Of a stretch of DNA of 64,000 nt, positions 1-8,715 are shown piece after piece (the stretch's first letter is position 1; each line of letters starts with the position of its first letter). The notes beneath the pieces were generated by a model that ran no database searches, was not told the DNA's origin, and saw only the letters and a program-made list of their open reading frames with translations. A program made the position numbers and the translations under genes. Source of the stretch: JBLHZY01 sp047631555 (GTDB lineage Bacteria; Pseudomonadota; Alphaproteobacteria; Rhodobacterales; Rhodobacteraceae); assembly GCA_047631555.1 (NCBI GenBank), contig JBLHZY010000001.1, positions 1 through 64,000 of the forward strand. The letters are read 5' to 3'.

Positions 1-102
1 AACAGCGCCATCGCCGCCTCCGACAGCAACCACCTGCGCGCCATCATCAAAGCCCGCGTCGACGGCTACCACCAACCAATGCGCGAACCCCTACAAGCGT
101 GA
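1..102 (+). CDS. C-terminal end of an unidentified protein (truncated by window start)
   Basis: An open frame enters from the left edge and ends at a TGA at 100-102, leaving 33 residues. The tail is polar and carries no motif I recognise. Codon use is strongly C-ending, which supports real coding. It converges with the metallophosphoesterase gene that ends at 199. Function cannot be judged from this fragment. Confidence 0.5.
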   Translation, partial: NSAIAASDSNHLRAIIKARVDGYHQPMREPLQA

Positions 103-163
103 TCGCCCCCCAAACCGCCCCGTGACACGCAACTGGGGCGCAAAGGGAGGAGGGTCGAAACTT

Positions 164-188
164 TCAAATAGCGAGAATACCTATTTGA
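164..188. terminator. Inverted repeat between convergent genes, possible shared terminator
   Basis: An 8-bp perfect stem (164-171 with 181-188) encloses a 9-nt loop, in the gap between the gene ending at 102 and the gene ending at 199. The stem is A/T-rich and has no clear T-tract on either side, so the terminator call is weak. A second short GC stem (116-121 with 135-140) lies just before it. Confidence 0.3.
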
Positions 189-198
189 GGAATTCCAC

Positions 199-948
199 TC
201 AGAGCTTCGCCTGAATAAAGCTTACCTCATCCCCCGCAAAAACGGCTGCCGTTAAAACGCCCGTAGCATAAGCGCCAGTGTCGATGCTAACGCGCCCATG
301 CTCAATCTTTGGCTGGTCCACTATAGTATGCCCATGGACAGCCCAATGGCCATCTCGATGCGGCTGTTTGCGAAACTGCGGGTGCCCCCAAATAAGCGGC
401 TTTTCGCCCTGTTCTTCAATTGGGACTTCGGGATCAGCTCCTGCATGGATCGCGTAAAGATTGCCGAATTTTGCGTAGAGCGGGCGCTGCATCATCCAGT
501 TGATCGCATCGTCCCCCATGGCCATGGCAAACGCATCGCGCATTTTGGTCAGCTCTGTTTGCTTTCCGGAAACGCCATAACTCGCAACCGTTTGAAGCCC
601 TCCATTTCGCAGCCACCGCCCTCCGCGCTCCTCGGGATTGTCTAGGAAATCGAGGCACATGCGCTCGTGATTTCCCATCAAACAGGTCGCTTGAGGCATG
701 TTCATCAACATCTCAATTACCCCCGCGCTCTCTTCACCGCGGTCGATGTAATCGCCGACGAATAAAATATGGGCGGTGGGGTGCTCTGCCTTGATCTTGC
801 TCACAAGAGTTTGCGCAAGGTCCAGACAACCATGAATGTCTCCGATGGCCGCAATGGGGCGATCAACCGCGAGACCTTGAACTTCAATTTCAGGGGCAAT
901 AGATGCCGCTGGCGGCTTGCTGAAAAGGCGTTTGAAAAAGTTAGGCAT
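199..948 (-). CDS. Metallophosphoesterase (Ser/Thr phosphatase / diadenosine tetraphosphatase-like)
   Basis: This is a calcineurin-like phosphoesterase of about 249 residues. The dinuclear metal-binding signature motifs appear in order: GDIHG (about residues 36-40), GDYIDRG (about 65-71) and GNHE (about 92-95), followed by a later GHT..GHT-type histidine region (VHGHT). These define the PPP-type/ApaH-like fold, and the likely activity is hydrolysis of phosphoprotein or dinucleotide polyphosphate. I place the start at the ATG at 948 because the protein then begins MPNFFKRLF, close to the domain. An upstream ATG at 999 would add 17 residues without family support. There is no signal peptide, so it is cytosolic. 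It is monocistronic, convergent with the preceding gene end. The natural substrate is not determinable from sequence. Confidence 0.85.
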   Translation of the reverse strand: MPNFFKRLFSKPPAASIAPEIEVQGLAVDRPIAAIGDIHGCLDLAQTLVSKIKAEHPTAHILFVGDYIDRGEESAGVIEMLMNMPQATCLMGNHERMCLDFLDNPEERGGRWLRNGGLQTVASYGVSGKQTELTKMRDAFAMAMGDDAINWMMQRPLYAKFGNLYAIHAGADPEVPIEEQGEKPLIWGHPQFRKQPHRDGHWAVHGHTIVDQPKIEHGRVSIDTGAYATGVLTAAVFAGDEVSFIQAKL

Positions 949-1366
949 GTCGTTTTCTACCACTTGTCTTTGCGTGCGGCCAGTCGCGCTCTTTGTCATA
1001 TTTTAACAAAGCGCGAGCTCGCTCATCGCGGCGTCCTGATTGGAGTATAGTCACAATGTTTAGGGGGCAATTTCAAATATCTTGAGTGGGGCGATTTTTT
1101 GCGAATGCAAAGTCGCGTTGCTGGGGCTGTAGGTTCAAAGCCATTTGGCCGGCTGGTCTGTTGCGGTAAGCATGAGGCGTTTTCTATGCAAACGCGTCAG
1201 GCGCAATGTTGGCCAGAAACGCGGCGCTAATAAGTTGGATAGCCTTCATCCGGGCGATGCTAGGGCGCAGATGAAGGCTATTGATCGGTAAATAGATAAT
1301 CCACATCCGCAAAGCCATCCAGCCCGCATTGTATAGAGGAGCATTCTCGCATCGTCGTTCCTGCCC
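949..1366. other. Gene-free stretch with one strong inverted repeat
   Basis: No credible coding frame lies between the phosphoesterase start and the SDR stop. The only structure I see is the 12-bp inverted repeat at 1239-1281, listed separately. The right part may hold the transcription end of the SDR operon. Confidence 0.5.
1239..1281. repeat. 12-bp perfect inverted repeat with 19-nt spacer
   Basis: The arm at 1239-1250 (atagccttcatc) is exactly complementary to 1270-1281 (gatgaaggctat), with a 19-nt spacer; a G-T wobble would extend it by one pair. There is no adjacent T-run, so it is not a standard terminator. It lies about 86 nt beyond the stop of the SDR gene and could be a 3' stabilising hairpin, a processed-RNA structure or a relic repeat. 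Confidence 0.6.
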
Positions 1367-2110
1367 TCAGCCCCGTAGAATTTTTGCGGCCAATGCCGGC
1401 GAGAGGCGATTAATAATGCGCAGAAGTTTGGTTTTCTCGACCCATATTTCCTTCTTGTTGCTTGCCAGCCCCGCCAAAACTTCTTTCGCGGCGCGTTGAG
1501 GGCTTACTTTGCGCTTCGCCTCGCCGTGCGACAGGGTTGTATCAACCAGCGTCATAATGGCTTCGCTGACGAGAATGCCGTTTTGGGCTATCTCGCATTG
1601 ATACCGCAACGCCTTGGTAAAGCTGCGCAATCCAGCCTTTGTCGCGCAATAGACCGCCGCATTGGTCAATGGCGCGATGGCCAGACCAGACGTAACATTG
1701 CAAATCGCAGCGCCGTTTGACGCATTCAAAATCCCCAGCATCGCGACGGATAATTTGATCGGAGCGTTCAGGTTGATTGTGATTTCTTGATCAATTTCTT
1801 CGCTGAAATCTTCAGAACTATCGATATAGATAACGTGTTCCATGATCGCTGCGTTGTTGATCAATATGCTACAGTCTTGATGGTATTGACTGACCCAATC
1901 TGTAACGGTTTTGGTTGCTTGGGGCCCTGCGAGATCGACCGCGCAGGTTTGGATCGCCCCGGGATATTTCTGCGCCAAACGGTCAAGGGCGCTCGGGTCG
2001 CGTGCCACGGCCAAAATATTGGCGCCCGCCCCAATCAGCTGTTCTACCATCGCCGCGCCAATGCCGCGTGTCGCTCCGGTAACCAAGACCGTTCTGCCTG
2101 CAAAATCCAT
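1367..2110 (-). CDS. Short-chain dehydrogenase/reductase (SDR)
   Basis: A classical NAD(P)-dependent oxidoreductase of about 247 residues. Visible motifs are the N-terminal Rossmann TGATRGIG, the NNA turn (ILINNAA), a Ser in the VTSG segment and the YxxxK catalytic pair in YCATK. The substrate is unknown. The ATG at 2110 overlaps the TGA of the upstream darcynin gene (TGATG arrangement), so the two are translationally coupled; a GTG at 2113 is an alternative. The pair is read away from a divergent TetR gene with a palindromic operator between them, so both are probably repressed by that TetR. The C-terminal part contains a basic tail. It resembles DltE/YqjQ-like SDRs of broad specificity. Confidence 0.85.
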   Translation of the reverse strand: MDFAGRTVLVTGATRGIGAAMVEQLIGAGANILAVARDPSALDRLAQKYPGAIQTCAVDLAGPQATKTVTDWVSQYHQDCSILINNAAIMEHVIYIDSSEDFSEEIDQEITINLNAPIKLSVAMLGILNASNGAAICNVTSGLAIAPLTNAAVYCATKAGLRSFTKALRYQCEIAQNGILVSEAIMTLVDTTLSHGEAKRKVSPQRAAKEVLAGLASNKKEIWVEKTKLLRIINRLSPALAAKILRG

Positions 2111-2433
2111 CACGCTGCCACTATGTCCAAAAGCTTAAAGCCGTCTTCGACTGCGGGAATAATCCCAGCGATCTCGAAATACGGATCCGTGAAAAACGGA
2201 CCATCTCTGAGCCGATCAAAGGCGCGTTGATACGCAATGAGATCGTCGGTTTCGATCATCAAAATATCGGTGCACTGGCTGGCGAACGCCTCTGCATCAA
2301 AGAAGCGCAATGCAGCGCAATCGGGAAGGCCAGAGGCAACCAACAGGTCTTGCGCAAGCATGTTTCGCTGTTCGCGCGGTATGTTCAACCAGTTCGGCGT
2401 TGATCTGAGCAGTACAAATATTGACAGTTTCAT
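2110..2433 (-). CDS. Darcynin family protein
   Basis: A small protein of 107 residues beginning MKLSIFVLLRSTPNWL, which matches the darcynin family (small alpha/beta proteins of unknown activity, often near TetR-controlled genes). I chose the ATG at 2433 because a GGAG ribosome-binding site sits about 9 nt upstream; the frame stays open further upstream, but there it runs through the operator and into the TetR gene. It is the first gene of a two-gene operon with the SDR (TGATG overlap). Expression is likely controlled by TetR at the palindrome 2461-2484. No catalytic residue assignment is possible from sequence alone. Confidence 0.75.
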   Translation of the reverse strand: MKLSIFVLLRSTPNWLNIPREQRNMLAQDLLVASGLPDCAALRFFDAEAFASQCTDILMIETDDLIAYQRAFDRLRDGPFFTDPYFEIAGIIPAVEDGFKLLDIVAA

Positions 2434-2460
2434 GGGCGATTTCTCCGTGTTATATCCCAA

Positions 2461-2484
2461 GAATGTGAGCATTTGCTCATATTC
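2461..2484. promoter_or_regulatory. 24-bp palindromic operator, probable TetR binding site
   Basis: The site reads GAATgTGAGCAttTGCTCAtATTC: a 6-bp core (TGAGCA / TGCTCA, 2-nt spacer) flanked by GAAT/ATTC, symmetric except for one mismatched pair. It sits in the 74-bp gap between the divergent darcynin-SDR pair and the TetR gene. This is the expected place for an operator that controls both directions, including autoregulation. Confidence 0.75.
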
Positions 2485-2507
2485 ACAACTCGCATACTGA
2501 GGCTGAA

Positions 2508-3110
2508 ATGGAAGAGGCTCTAAACCCAAGGAAAACGCCCCGACAAGCCCGTGCACAGGCCACACGCGATGCGATTTTAGAGGCCGCTGCTCGCTTTTTG
2601 GAACAAGAGCGAGAGGCGCAATTGACGACAAACCGGATCGCTGAATTGGCAGGTGTTTCGGTCGGATCGCTCTATCAATATTTCCCGAACAAAGAGGCTA
2701 TCCTTGCCGCGCTGGTGCGAGACATGCGGCGCGACATGCTCGAAGATATCAAAGAAGCGGAGATCAACGCCAAGGATGCCACATTGGCTGATACCGTGGC
2801 GATTTTGGTGCGGGCTGCCATCGCCCACCATGCGCGCGATCCGCTGCGGTCGCAAAAGATTGAAGAGGTCGAACGCGCCTTTGATCTTGATGTCGAAACC
2901 CAAGATTTGAAACGCGAGATTCACGCCATCATCATGCGTCAACTTAGCCTTCATCAGATCGAAAATGCCCAAATAGCGGCGCTTGATTTAACCGCCATTA
3001 CCAGCGGCATGGCCCAAGCCGCGGTATCAAATGGAGAGCGGGATTTCGCCAATTTGGCCGCAAGGATAACGCGCGCAGCAACAGGGTATTTGGGGCTAGG
3101 GTCGCGCTAA
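2508..3110 (+). CDS. TetR/AcrR family transcriptional regulator
   Basis: A 200-residue regulator. The N-terminal helix-turn-helix is canonical: RDAILEAAARFL, then TTNRIAELAGVSVGSLYQYF (about residues 22-65), ending in the FPNKEAILAAL helix that links to the ligand domain. The C-terminal about 130 residues form an all-helical ligand-binding domain with no recognisable specificity. It is transcribed divergently from darcynin and the SDR, with a near-perfect palindrome between, so local repression and autorepression are the simplest model. The inducer is unknown. A modest Shine-Dalgarno (GAGG) precedes the ATG. Confidence 0.92.
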   Translation: MEEALNPRKTPRQARAQATRDAILEAAARFLEQEREAQLTTNRIAELAGVSVGSLYQYFPNKEAILAALVRDMRRDMLEDIKEAEINAKDATLADTVAILVRAAIAHHARDPLRSQKIEEVERAFDLDVETQDLKREIHAIIMRQLSLHQIENAQIAALDLTAITSGMAQAAVSNGERDFANLAARITRAATGYLGLGSR

Positions 3111-3207
3111 GGTCGAGGGCGCGCGCCGCAATAAATCAATTTAGCCGCGTCCCGCTTGGTCGCTGTGGACTTCAATCCTCTTCGCCCTTAAAGCGGAGCA
3201 AACCTTT

Positions 3208-3864
3208 GTGAGGCTCCTGATGACAATATCGACCTATCCAAGCCAAACCACGTCGCACCGCTTGGTCGATCTGGTCGTTCATATTGCCGGTCTCATTATG
3301 ATATTGCTCGCCGGTTGGGCGCTCATTTTTAAGGCGGCTGATCGCTTTGAAACTGGGCTGATATTGGCCGTTGTTGTATATGTTCTTTGCGCTCTGGCAT
3401 CGAACCTCGCGTCTTGGGCCTATCACTTTTCGCCCTGGCACGCGCGGCGTACATTCCTGCGCCGCATCGATCACGCCGCAATTTATCTTAGCATAACTGG
3501 CACTTTCACCCCCTTTTTCGTGCAGGCCTCAACGACATGGACGTTGACCCTACTTTGGCTTTGTTGGGCGCTGACCGCACTTGCCATCTGGAAAAAAATT
3601 ACCGATGAAAACGTCAAATCGAAGTGGTCGACGGCCTCATACCTCATCTTGGGCGCGATCGGTCTGAGCGCATTCCCTGACCTCACCGAAGTTCCAACTG
3701 CGACCCTGTGGTGCATCGCCGCCGGGGCTGCCAGCTATGTTATTGGGACGGCGTTTTATGTCCGTAAATCCATGCCCTTCCGGTATGCGACTTGGCATAT
3801 TTGCGTAACTTTCGGGGCTGTTTTCATGTATATTGGAATTTGGCTGGCGCTGTTTCAAAGCTAA
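3208..3864 (+). CDS. Hemolysin III / PAQR family membrane protein
   Basis: An integral membrane protein of about 218 residues with seven predicted helices. Family hallmarks are SxxYH early (ASWAYHFSPWH), the RRIDHAAIY segment, ITGTFTPFF, and a C-terminal GTAFYVRKSMPFRYATWH. HlyIII/PAQR proteins carry a buried zinc site built from an early His and a late HxxxH pair. Here the first His of the late pair appears to be Tyr (RYATWH), so the site may be altered. The start is either the GTG at 3208, with GGAG upstream, or the ATG at 3220. Despite the family name, a haemolytic role should not be assumed; PAQR relatives are linked to lipid metabolism and membrane fluidity. It stands alone after the TetR gene. 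Confidence 0.85.
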   Translation: MRLLMTISTYPSQTTSHRLVDLVVHIAGLIMILLAGWALIFKAADRFETGLILAVVVYVLCALASNLASWAYHFSPWHARRTFLRRIDHAAIYLSITGTFTPFFVQASTTWTLTLLWLCWALTALAIWKKITDENVKSKWSTASYLILGAIGLSAFPDLTEVPTATLWCIAAGAASYVIGTAFYVRKSMPFRYATWHICVTFGAVFMYIGIWLALFQS

Positions 3865-4076
3865 TCCGGCAGCGTATCCAAATGGTCCCGATCATTGCCG
3901 GTGTGCCTAGGCGCAAGTCCAATACGCGCCATTAGCGCCTTCTATTCTGCCCTTTTCCCGCGCGCGCCAAGCGCCAATGGATCAAAACTTGTTCCAAATA
4001 CTTCAGAGTGTTAGTTGGGAAGGGTTAGTGATCGTCGTGTTATTCCGAAAAGCGATTTGAATTTGGGAAAAGACCG

Positions 4077-5762
4077 ATGATGCAAAAGCGCCTTTCCATC
4101 AAAAATTTGGTCGCAACCGCGTTGATCGCGACAAATCTAGCCGCCTGCAGCATCCCCGATATCGATCTGCCAACGAAAAGCGGCGCGGGCGCAAATGCTT
4201 TCATCGGCGAGTTCCCATATAATCCGCTTGCCTATCATCTTGATCTGTCAATCCTCGCCTACCAACTTCACGCGCAAAGCCTCGTCTGGCCCTTTGATCC
4301 ATTCTATGAAGAGCTCGCCTCAAGCGCGCGACGTGATCCGATGATAGCGAAAGTCCAAAAATGGGCCGCCGTGCAAGGCGCAAAACAGATCGCAAACCCG
4401 GCCGCTTTTAAGGCCTATCGCGGGCCCGGTTCGCTTAATGGTTTTGCCGATAACCCGGCGCATGATCCAATCCTTTATGACTATAGCCTGCTTCACCCAT
4501 GGTCCAATACGCTCACCAATGCAGCCGGGACTTGGACAGAGTATTTAACGCCCAAAAGCATCACCGCAAAAATCAAAAGCGCCCATGTCTGCGCGCGCAA
4601 AACCGGGGCGCCTGAGGGGGCGGTTACGCTCAATCGGATAGAGGGTTCGGCTGCGAAAAGCGCCAATGCGCGCGATACGCTTTGGGCCTTTGAAGGCGGA
4701 ACTGGCGACAAAGGCGAGGCAGGGCAGCCCGCCTCACAAAGCTTGATGGGCTTTATCCTTTTGCGCAACAAACCGGGCGGCGGCTATGATGCCCATATCG
4801 CTTTTCGCGGCAGCAGAAGCGGCTCGGCTGGGCGCGCTGTCAAAGAGGCGTTGAGCGGGCGCAGAGCGCAGGGCAATCCCGATTGGATCACCGATCTGGG
4901 CTTTGACCGTATTACGCCAAAAGCCGGCGGCGCGCTGGTCAGCACCGCTGGCGAAGTTCACCGCGGCTTTGTCGAAACGACGCGCTCAACCCTGCCAAAT
5001 TTGATGCACTGCCTTACCAAAGCCGCGCAAAGCAAAGGCGGCGCACGCCCCGGGTCCGTCTATGTCACGGGCCATAGCCTTGGCGGCGCATTGGCGCAGA
5101 GCTTTGTCTCCTCGGTTCTGTTGGGCGATAGGCTTGGTCCCGCAGGCAATGGGCCCGAAATGCCCGGTGCTTTGAAAAGCTGGCCTTGGGCCAATATCAA
5201 GCTGGTCTCCTTTAGCGCGCCGCGCATTGGCGACGCAGAGTTCGCCCAAGAGCTAAGCGTTAAGGCCCTGCAATCAAAGAGATTTTCATCCGACTTTAAT
5301 CCCATTGATAAGGACGCCCTCGCGCCAAATGATCCTGCCATCCTTGCGCGTTTGCTCGATAAAAATCGCCCCGCTGGCTTTCGCCTCCTCAATTCAAAGG
5401 ACCCGGTTACGACCCAAAAGGGCGGTGGCGGAAATCACGTCGGCCAAACGGTCTATGTCAATCGGCCCGCGCCGGCGGATCTTTTTTCGCCGCCCGATTT
5501 TAACGCACATGACCAAATCACGGTGCGCACAGGGCTGCTCGAAAGCCTTGATGATCCGCGCATCCCAAGCGTTGCAATGCGCTATCGCGAGATGAGCGAT
5601 CTCAATCCGGCGCGGGTTGAAAGGGATAAGGGAAGCCTTAGCGAGGTGACAAAACTGACCCTCGCCCTCAAGGCTTACTATGCGACCACAGGGACTTGGT
5701 TCGATAAGTCCCGCTTTGATCGCAATGTCGCGCTTTGGGTCTCGATCGCGGGCGAGGACTAA
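4077..5762 (+). CDS. Lipase class 3 family lipoprotein
   Basis: A 561-residue protein with a lipoprotein signal peptide: a basic N-terminus, a hydrophobic stretch and a lipobox LAAC with Cys at residue 24, predicting a lipid-anchored exported enzyme. The catalytic core is of the class-3 (fungal-type) lipase fold, with the nucleophile elbow GHSLGGALAQ (Ser about 334) and an upstream HIAFRGSRSG oxyanion strand. Candidate Asp/His partners follow; a His lies in the GGGNHVGQTVY segment. The about 200-residue N-terminal part before the lipase core is unassigned. A GGGAAAAG ribosome-binding site precedes the ATG. It is likely a triacylglycerol, phospholipid or polyester hydrolase at the envelope; the substrate is unknown. 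Confidence 0.8.
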   Translation: MMQKRLSIKNLVATALIATNLAACSIPDIDLPTKSGAGANAFIGEFPYNPLAYHLDLSILAYQLHAQSLVWPFDPFYEELASSARRDPMIAKVQKWAAVQGAKQIANPAAFKAYRGPGSLNGFADNPAHDPILYDYSLLHPWSNTLTNAAGTWTEYLTPKSITAKIKSAHVCARKTGAPEGAVTLNRIEGSAAKSANARDTLWAFEGGTGDKGEAGQPASQSLMGFILLRNKPGGGYDAHIAFRGSRSGSAGRAVKEALSGRRAQGNPDWITDLGFDRITPKAGGALVSTAGEVHRGFVETTRSTLPNLMHCLTKAAQSKGGARPGSVYVTGHSLGGALAQSFVSSVLLGDRLGPAGNGPEMPGALKSWPWANIKLVSFSAPRIGDAEFAQELSVKALQSKRFSSDFNPIDKDALAPNDPAILARLLDKNRPAGFRLLNSKDPVTTQKGGGGNHVGQTVYVNRPAPADLFSPPDFNAHDQITVRTGLLESLDDPRIPSVAMRYREMSDLNPARVERDKGSLSEVTKLTLALKAYYATTGTWFDKSRFDRNVALWVSIAGED

Positions 5763-5934
5763 TCGCTTGGCGCTTTAGAAGTTTCTCAGATCGATACGCG
5801 GCTCAAGGGGCCGAACAAAACGGGTAAAAGCAGTGCCTAACTAGACTACTTTTAGATCATCGCTAAGTAAGTACATCGCGGGTCCGTCTCGCTTTTTGTT
5901 GACTGTTTAATTGGGTTGTGAGCCTTATTTGGTC

Positions 5935-6732
5935 ATGAAACCGCAATTAAATATCATCACCCGGCAATCCAAAGCTAAATCCACCAGCCGCCCGCCTGTG
6001 CTGCTTGTTCACGGCGCTTGGCATGGCGCTTGGTGTTGGGAGGGGAACTTCCTCGAATTTTTTGCCGAGAACGGGTTTGATACCTATGCGCTTGATCTGC
6101 GTGGCCATGGGCAAAGCGCAGCTTCAAAGTCGATGCGCTGGAACCGAATTTCCGACTATGTGGAGGATGTCCTCACCACCGTAGAAGGCTTTGATCACCC
6201 CCCGATTGTTATTGGCCATTCGATGGGCGGATTTGTCTGCCAACATCTGCTATCGCGGACCAAACATCTTGCAGGTATTGGCCTATTGGCAACGGTTCCG
6301 CACTACGGAGCGATCAGAGCGACATTGAACATCGCACGGACGCGCCCAATGGATTTTCTCAAAGTAAATGCAAAGATGTCGCTTTACCCGCTGGTCAGCG
6401 ATCCAATGGCCGCAGCTCATATGTTTTTGGATGAGGATGCCACTGAGGAAGATCAGCACGCCTTTGGAGTCAAATTGATCGATGAATCCTTTCTGGGGTT
6501 TCTCGATATGGTGGTTCTCAACCTTCCACGCAAACCAAATTCGGACGTTCCGGTTTGTGTCGTTGGTGGGCAGAATGACAAACTGTTTTCCCCAGAGTCA
6601 CAGCAATCAACGGCGCGTCGCCTCGGCGCTGAATGCCACATCATTCCAGATGCGCCACATGATCTAATGCAATCAAAACATTGGACTAAAGCTGCCCAAA
6701 AATTTCTGAACTGGAGCCGCTCAATCGAGTGA
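5935..6732 (+). CDS. Alpha/beta hydrolase
   Basis: A 265-residue single-domain alpha/beta hydrolase. It has the oxyanion motif LVHGAWHGAWCW near residue 25, the elbow GHSMGG with nucleophile Ser96, an Asp in the VGGQNDKLF loop and a C-terminal His in DAPHDLM, which together form a complete triad. I use the ATG at 5935 rather than an upstream TTG at 5911. It has no signal peptide. It resembles the esterase/haloalkane-dehalogenase-like group, with no clear substrate. It converges with the thioesterase-TPR gene across about 110 nt. Confidence 0.85.
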   Translation: MKPQLNIITRQSKAKSTSRPPVLLVHGAWHGAWCWEGNFLEFFAENGFDTYALDLRGHGQSAASKSMRWNRISDYVEDVLTTVEGFDHPPIVIGHSMGGFVCQHLLSRTKHLAGIGLLATVPHYGAIRATLNIARTRPMDFLKVNAKMSLYPLVSDPMAAAHMFLDEDATEEDQHAFGVKLIDESFLGFLDMVVLNLPRKPNSDVPVCVVGGQNDKLFSPESQQSTARRLGAECHIIPDAPHDLMQSKHWTKAAQKFLNWSRSIE

Positions 6733-6843
6733 AGCCCCAGTTCTCCTTGGGGTCGCGGAGGTTTTGGGAGCGGATTGAAAAGACCGTCAATGTCTTGTAC
6801 CCGAACGGCAAAACCTGACGATCGGTCCTTGCGGACAAAGCTT

Positions 6844-8619
6844 TTAGGTCTGGATTGAGAGTTCATTATCAGCCATTTCTGGCTCCAACTTTGATTGGAT
6901 TTCGTAAATCCGTCGATTTATTCTCGCGTCATGGCACAAAGATTCTGGCCTCTGTTTGAGGATCAAAAGAGCGCGATCCAGCTGACCCATTGCCTCAAAT
7001 ACCTCAGAAAGCCCAAGCCGGCTCATTGGAAATTCACCGCGCAGTGCGAGAGATCTCTCATAACTTTTCTTTGCAAGGTCTAGCTGCTCGGCTTGAAGAT
7101 AAAGTTCTCCTGCGGCGTTCAACAATCCCGTGTGCCAGGGTTTCTTCGCCAACTCTGAATTGACCAACTCCAGCCCCTGTTCTGTTTGCCCCTGACGACA
7201 AAGCAAGGCGCAAAGTGGGATCAACGCAAGGGGGTTTCCAGGGTCGTCCAAGAGGATACGGCGCAGCAATGTTTCCGCCGTCGTTTCGTCGCCAGATTGT
7301 TCATAAAGTTGCGCCAAAAGGACCCTCAGGAACACGGCGCGTGGCCACTTTTGAACACCTGATTCAACAAGGATAATCGCCCGATCCAGCTGACCATTTT
7401 GGGCCAACATTAATGCGCATCGCCTGTAACAAACCGTTCGCGCTGGATCAAGTTTTAGCGCGCGGTGAAATGCCTGCTCGCCGAGGTCTATCTCGTTGCA
7501 AACATTGAATATTGCGCCTTTTAGCTGCAAGTCGGAAGCGGTGTCGCCTGGAAGGGTTTTGAGCGTTTCTACAAGGTCTTTCAGCGCCCCGGTTTCCCCT
7601 CTGAAAAGGAGCAATTGCGCAAGCTCGAAATGGCTGTTTTTAACCTTTGTCGCTGAGCGCGTTGCTTGCATCAAAACCTCAATCGCGGCCGTCCAATCCA
7701 TAACTTGGATATAGGCTGCGGCGAGGTTGAGGCTTATCCATTCTGGAACCTCTTGAAGGGCGCGTCTTGCATGTTCATAATTGCTGATTTCTCCCTCAAT
7801 ATCCCCTAGTTGAGCGCACAAAGCTGCCTCCCATGCCGCTTGTGGAATTGTGCTGGCTTGAGAAGGGTGGTGAACAAATTTTGGTGGGAAAAGAGCGGGA
7901 ATTGACCTAAATTTGTAGGCCATTTTTACGATTCCATACCATTTTTCCACCCACAATTTGAGGGGGGACGCACGCTTGATATTTGGGTTCGGTGCAAGGG
8001 CTGGCTTTATCGCATTGAGCCATTTTTCTAGCCAAATGGGCGCGGTAATTTCGTTGTGATTGCAGAGAAAAGTAATGGCATCTACGCCACCATGCGCAAG
8101 AAATTGCCAGCCGAACGCCGTGTCGAATTGGCGATCTCGCATCCAATGATCGGCGCTAATCAAAGTAACTTTACCCGCGTATTGGCGCAGCGAATTTCGG
8201 TTGATGGCATGGCGGCCAGCAGTCACGGCGTCGGTGAACAGGCCCTTTTCGTTGCGTGAATTGAACATCCGAAGGTGAACATCGGATTCATCATCAAGAA
8301 GACCGACAAACCCAACGTTTTGGTTTTGTTCTTCCATTCTGACGGCCACAGCATAGGCAACTTGTGCGCCAAAGGAGTAACCCAAAAACTGATAAGGGGG
8401 CCGCAAACCCGCTTCCAATATTTGACGGGAATAGATTTGAGCCATCTCTTCGAAGTTGCTGATATAGATACCATTTTCGGAGAGGCGCTCAAGTTTATAG
8501 ACAGGATAATCCGCGCCAAGAGTCTGGGAAATACGCTCCGCCAAAAGGCCGCCTCCGGTTATATCGGGTGCGATTATCAAAGGGGTTTGCGTTCCTTTAC
8601 CTTGCACGGTTACAAGCAT
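6844..8619 (-). CDS. Thioesterase domain fused to TPR repeats (end of capsule export operon)
   Basis: About 591 residues. The N-terminal part (about 1-220) is a type-I PKS/NRPS-like thioesterase: an APDITGGG oxyanion region and the nucleophile motif GYSFGAQ with Ser82. The remainder (about 260-590) is an array of tetratricopeptide repeats, marked by recurrent A..Y/L..G....A pairs such as RALKLDPARTVCYRRCALMLAQNG. The start at 8619 has a clean GGAG site; an upstream ATG at 8646 is less likely. It is the last of six leftward genes after the KpsMT transporter. A stand-alone thioesterase in the same locus as a PKS lacking its own releasing domain suggests acyl-chain editing or release, with the TPRs giving protein contacts. 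That link is inference. Confidence 0.75.
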   Translation of the reverse strand: MLVTVQGKGTQTPLIIAPDITGGGLLAERISQTLGADYPVYKLERLSENGIYISNFEEMAQIYSRQILEAGLRPPYQFLGYSFGAQVAYAVAVRMEEQNQNVGFVGLLDDESDVHLRMFNSRNEKGLFTDAVTAGRHAINRNSLRQYAGKVTLISADHWMRDRQFDTAFGWQFLAHGGVDAITFLCNHNEITAPIWLEKWLNAIKPALAPNPNIKRASPLKLWVEKWYGIVKMAYKFRSIPALFPPKFVHHPSQASTIPQAAWEAALCAQLGDIEGEISNYEHARRALQEVPEWISLNLAAAYIQVMDWTAAIEVLMQATRSATKVKNSHFELAQLLLFRGETGALKDLVETLKTLPGDTASDLQLKGAIFNVCNEIDLGEQAFHRALKLDPARTVCYRRCALMLAQNGQLDRAIILVESGVQKWPRAVFLRVLLAQLYEQSGDETTAETLLRRILLDDPGNPLALIPLCALLCRQGQTEQGLELVNSELAKKPWHTGLLNAAGELYLQAEQLDLAKKSYERSLALRGEFPMSRLGLSEVFEAMGQLDRALLILKQRPESLCHDARINRRIYEIQSKLEPEMADNELSIQT

Positions 8620-8715
8620 TTTTTCTCCAGATTTACGATCGAGCATCGTTGCCTAAGGGGGGCATGGCCCATTGTTTCGCGCGTATCAGTCGCGGCAGTT
8701 CTGCAAACGCCAGCG

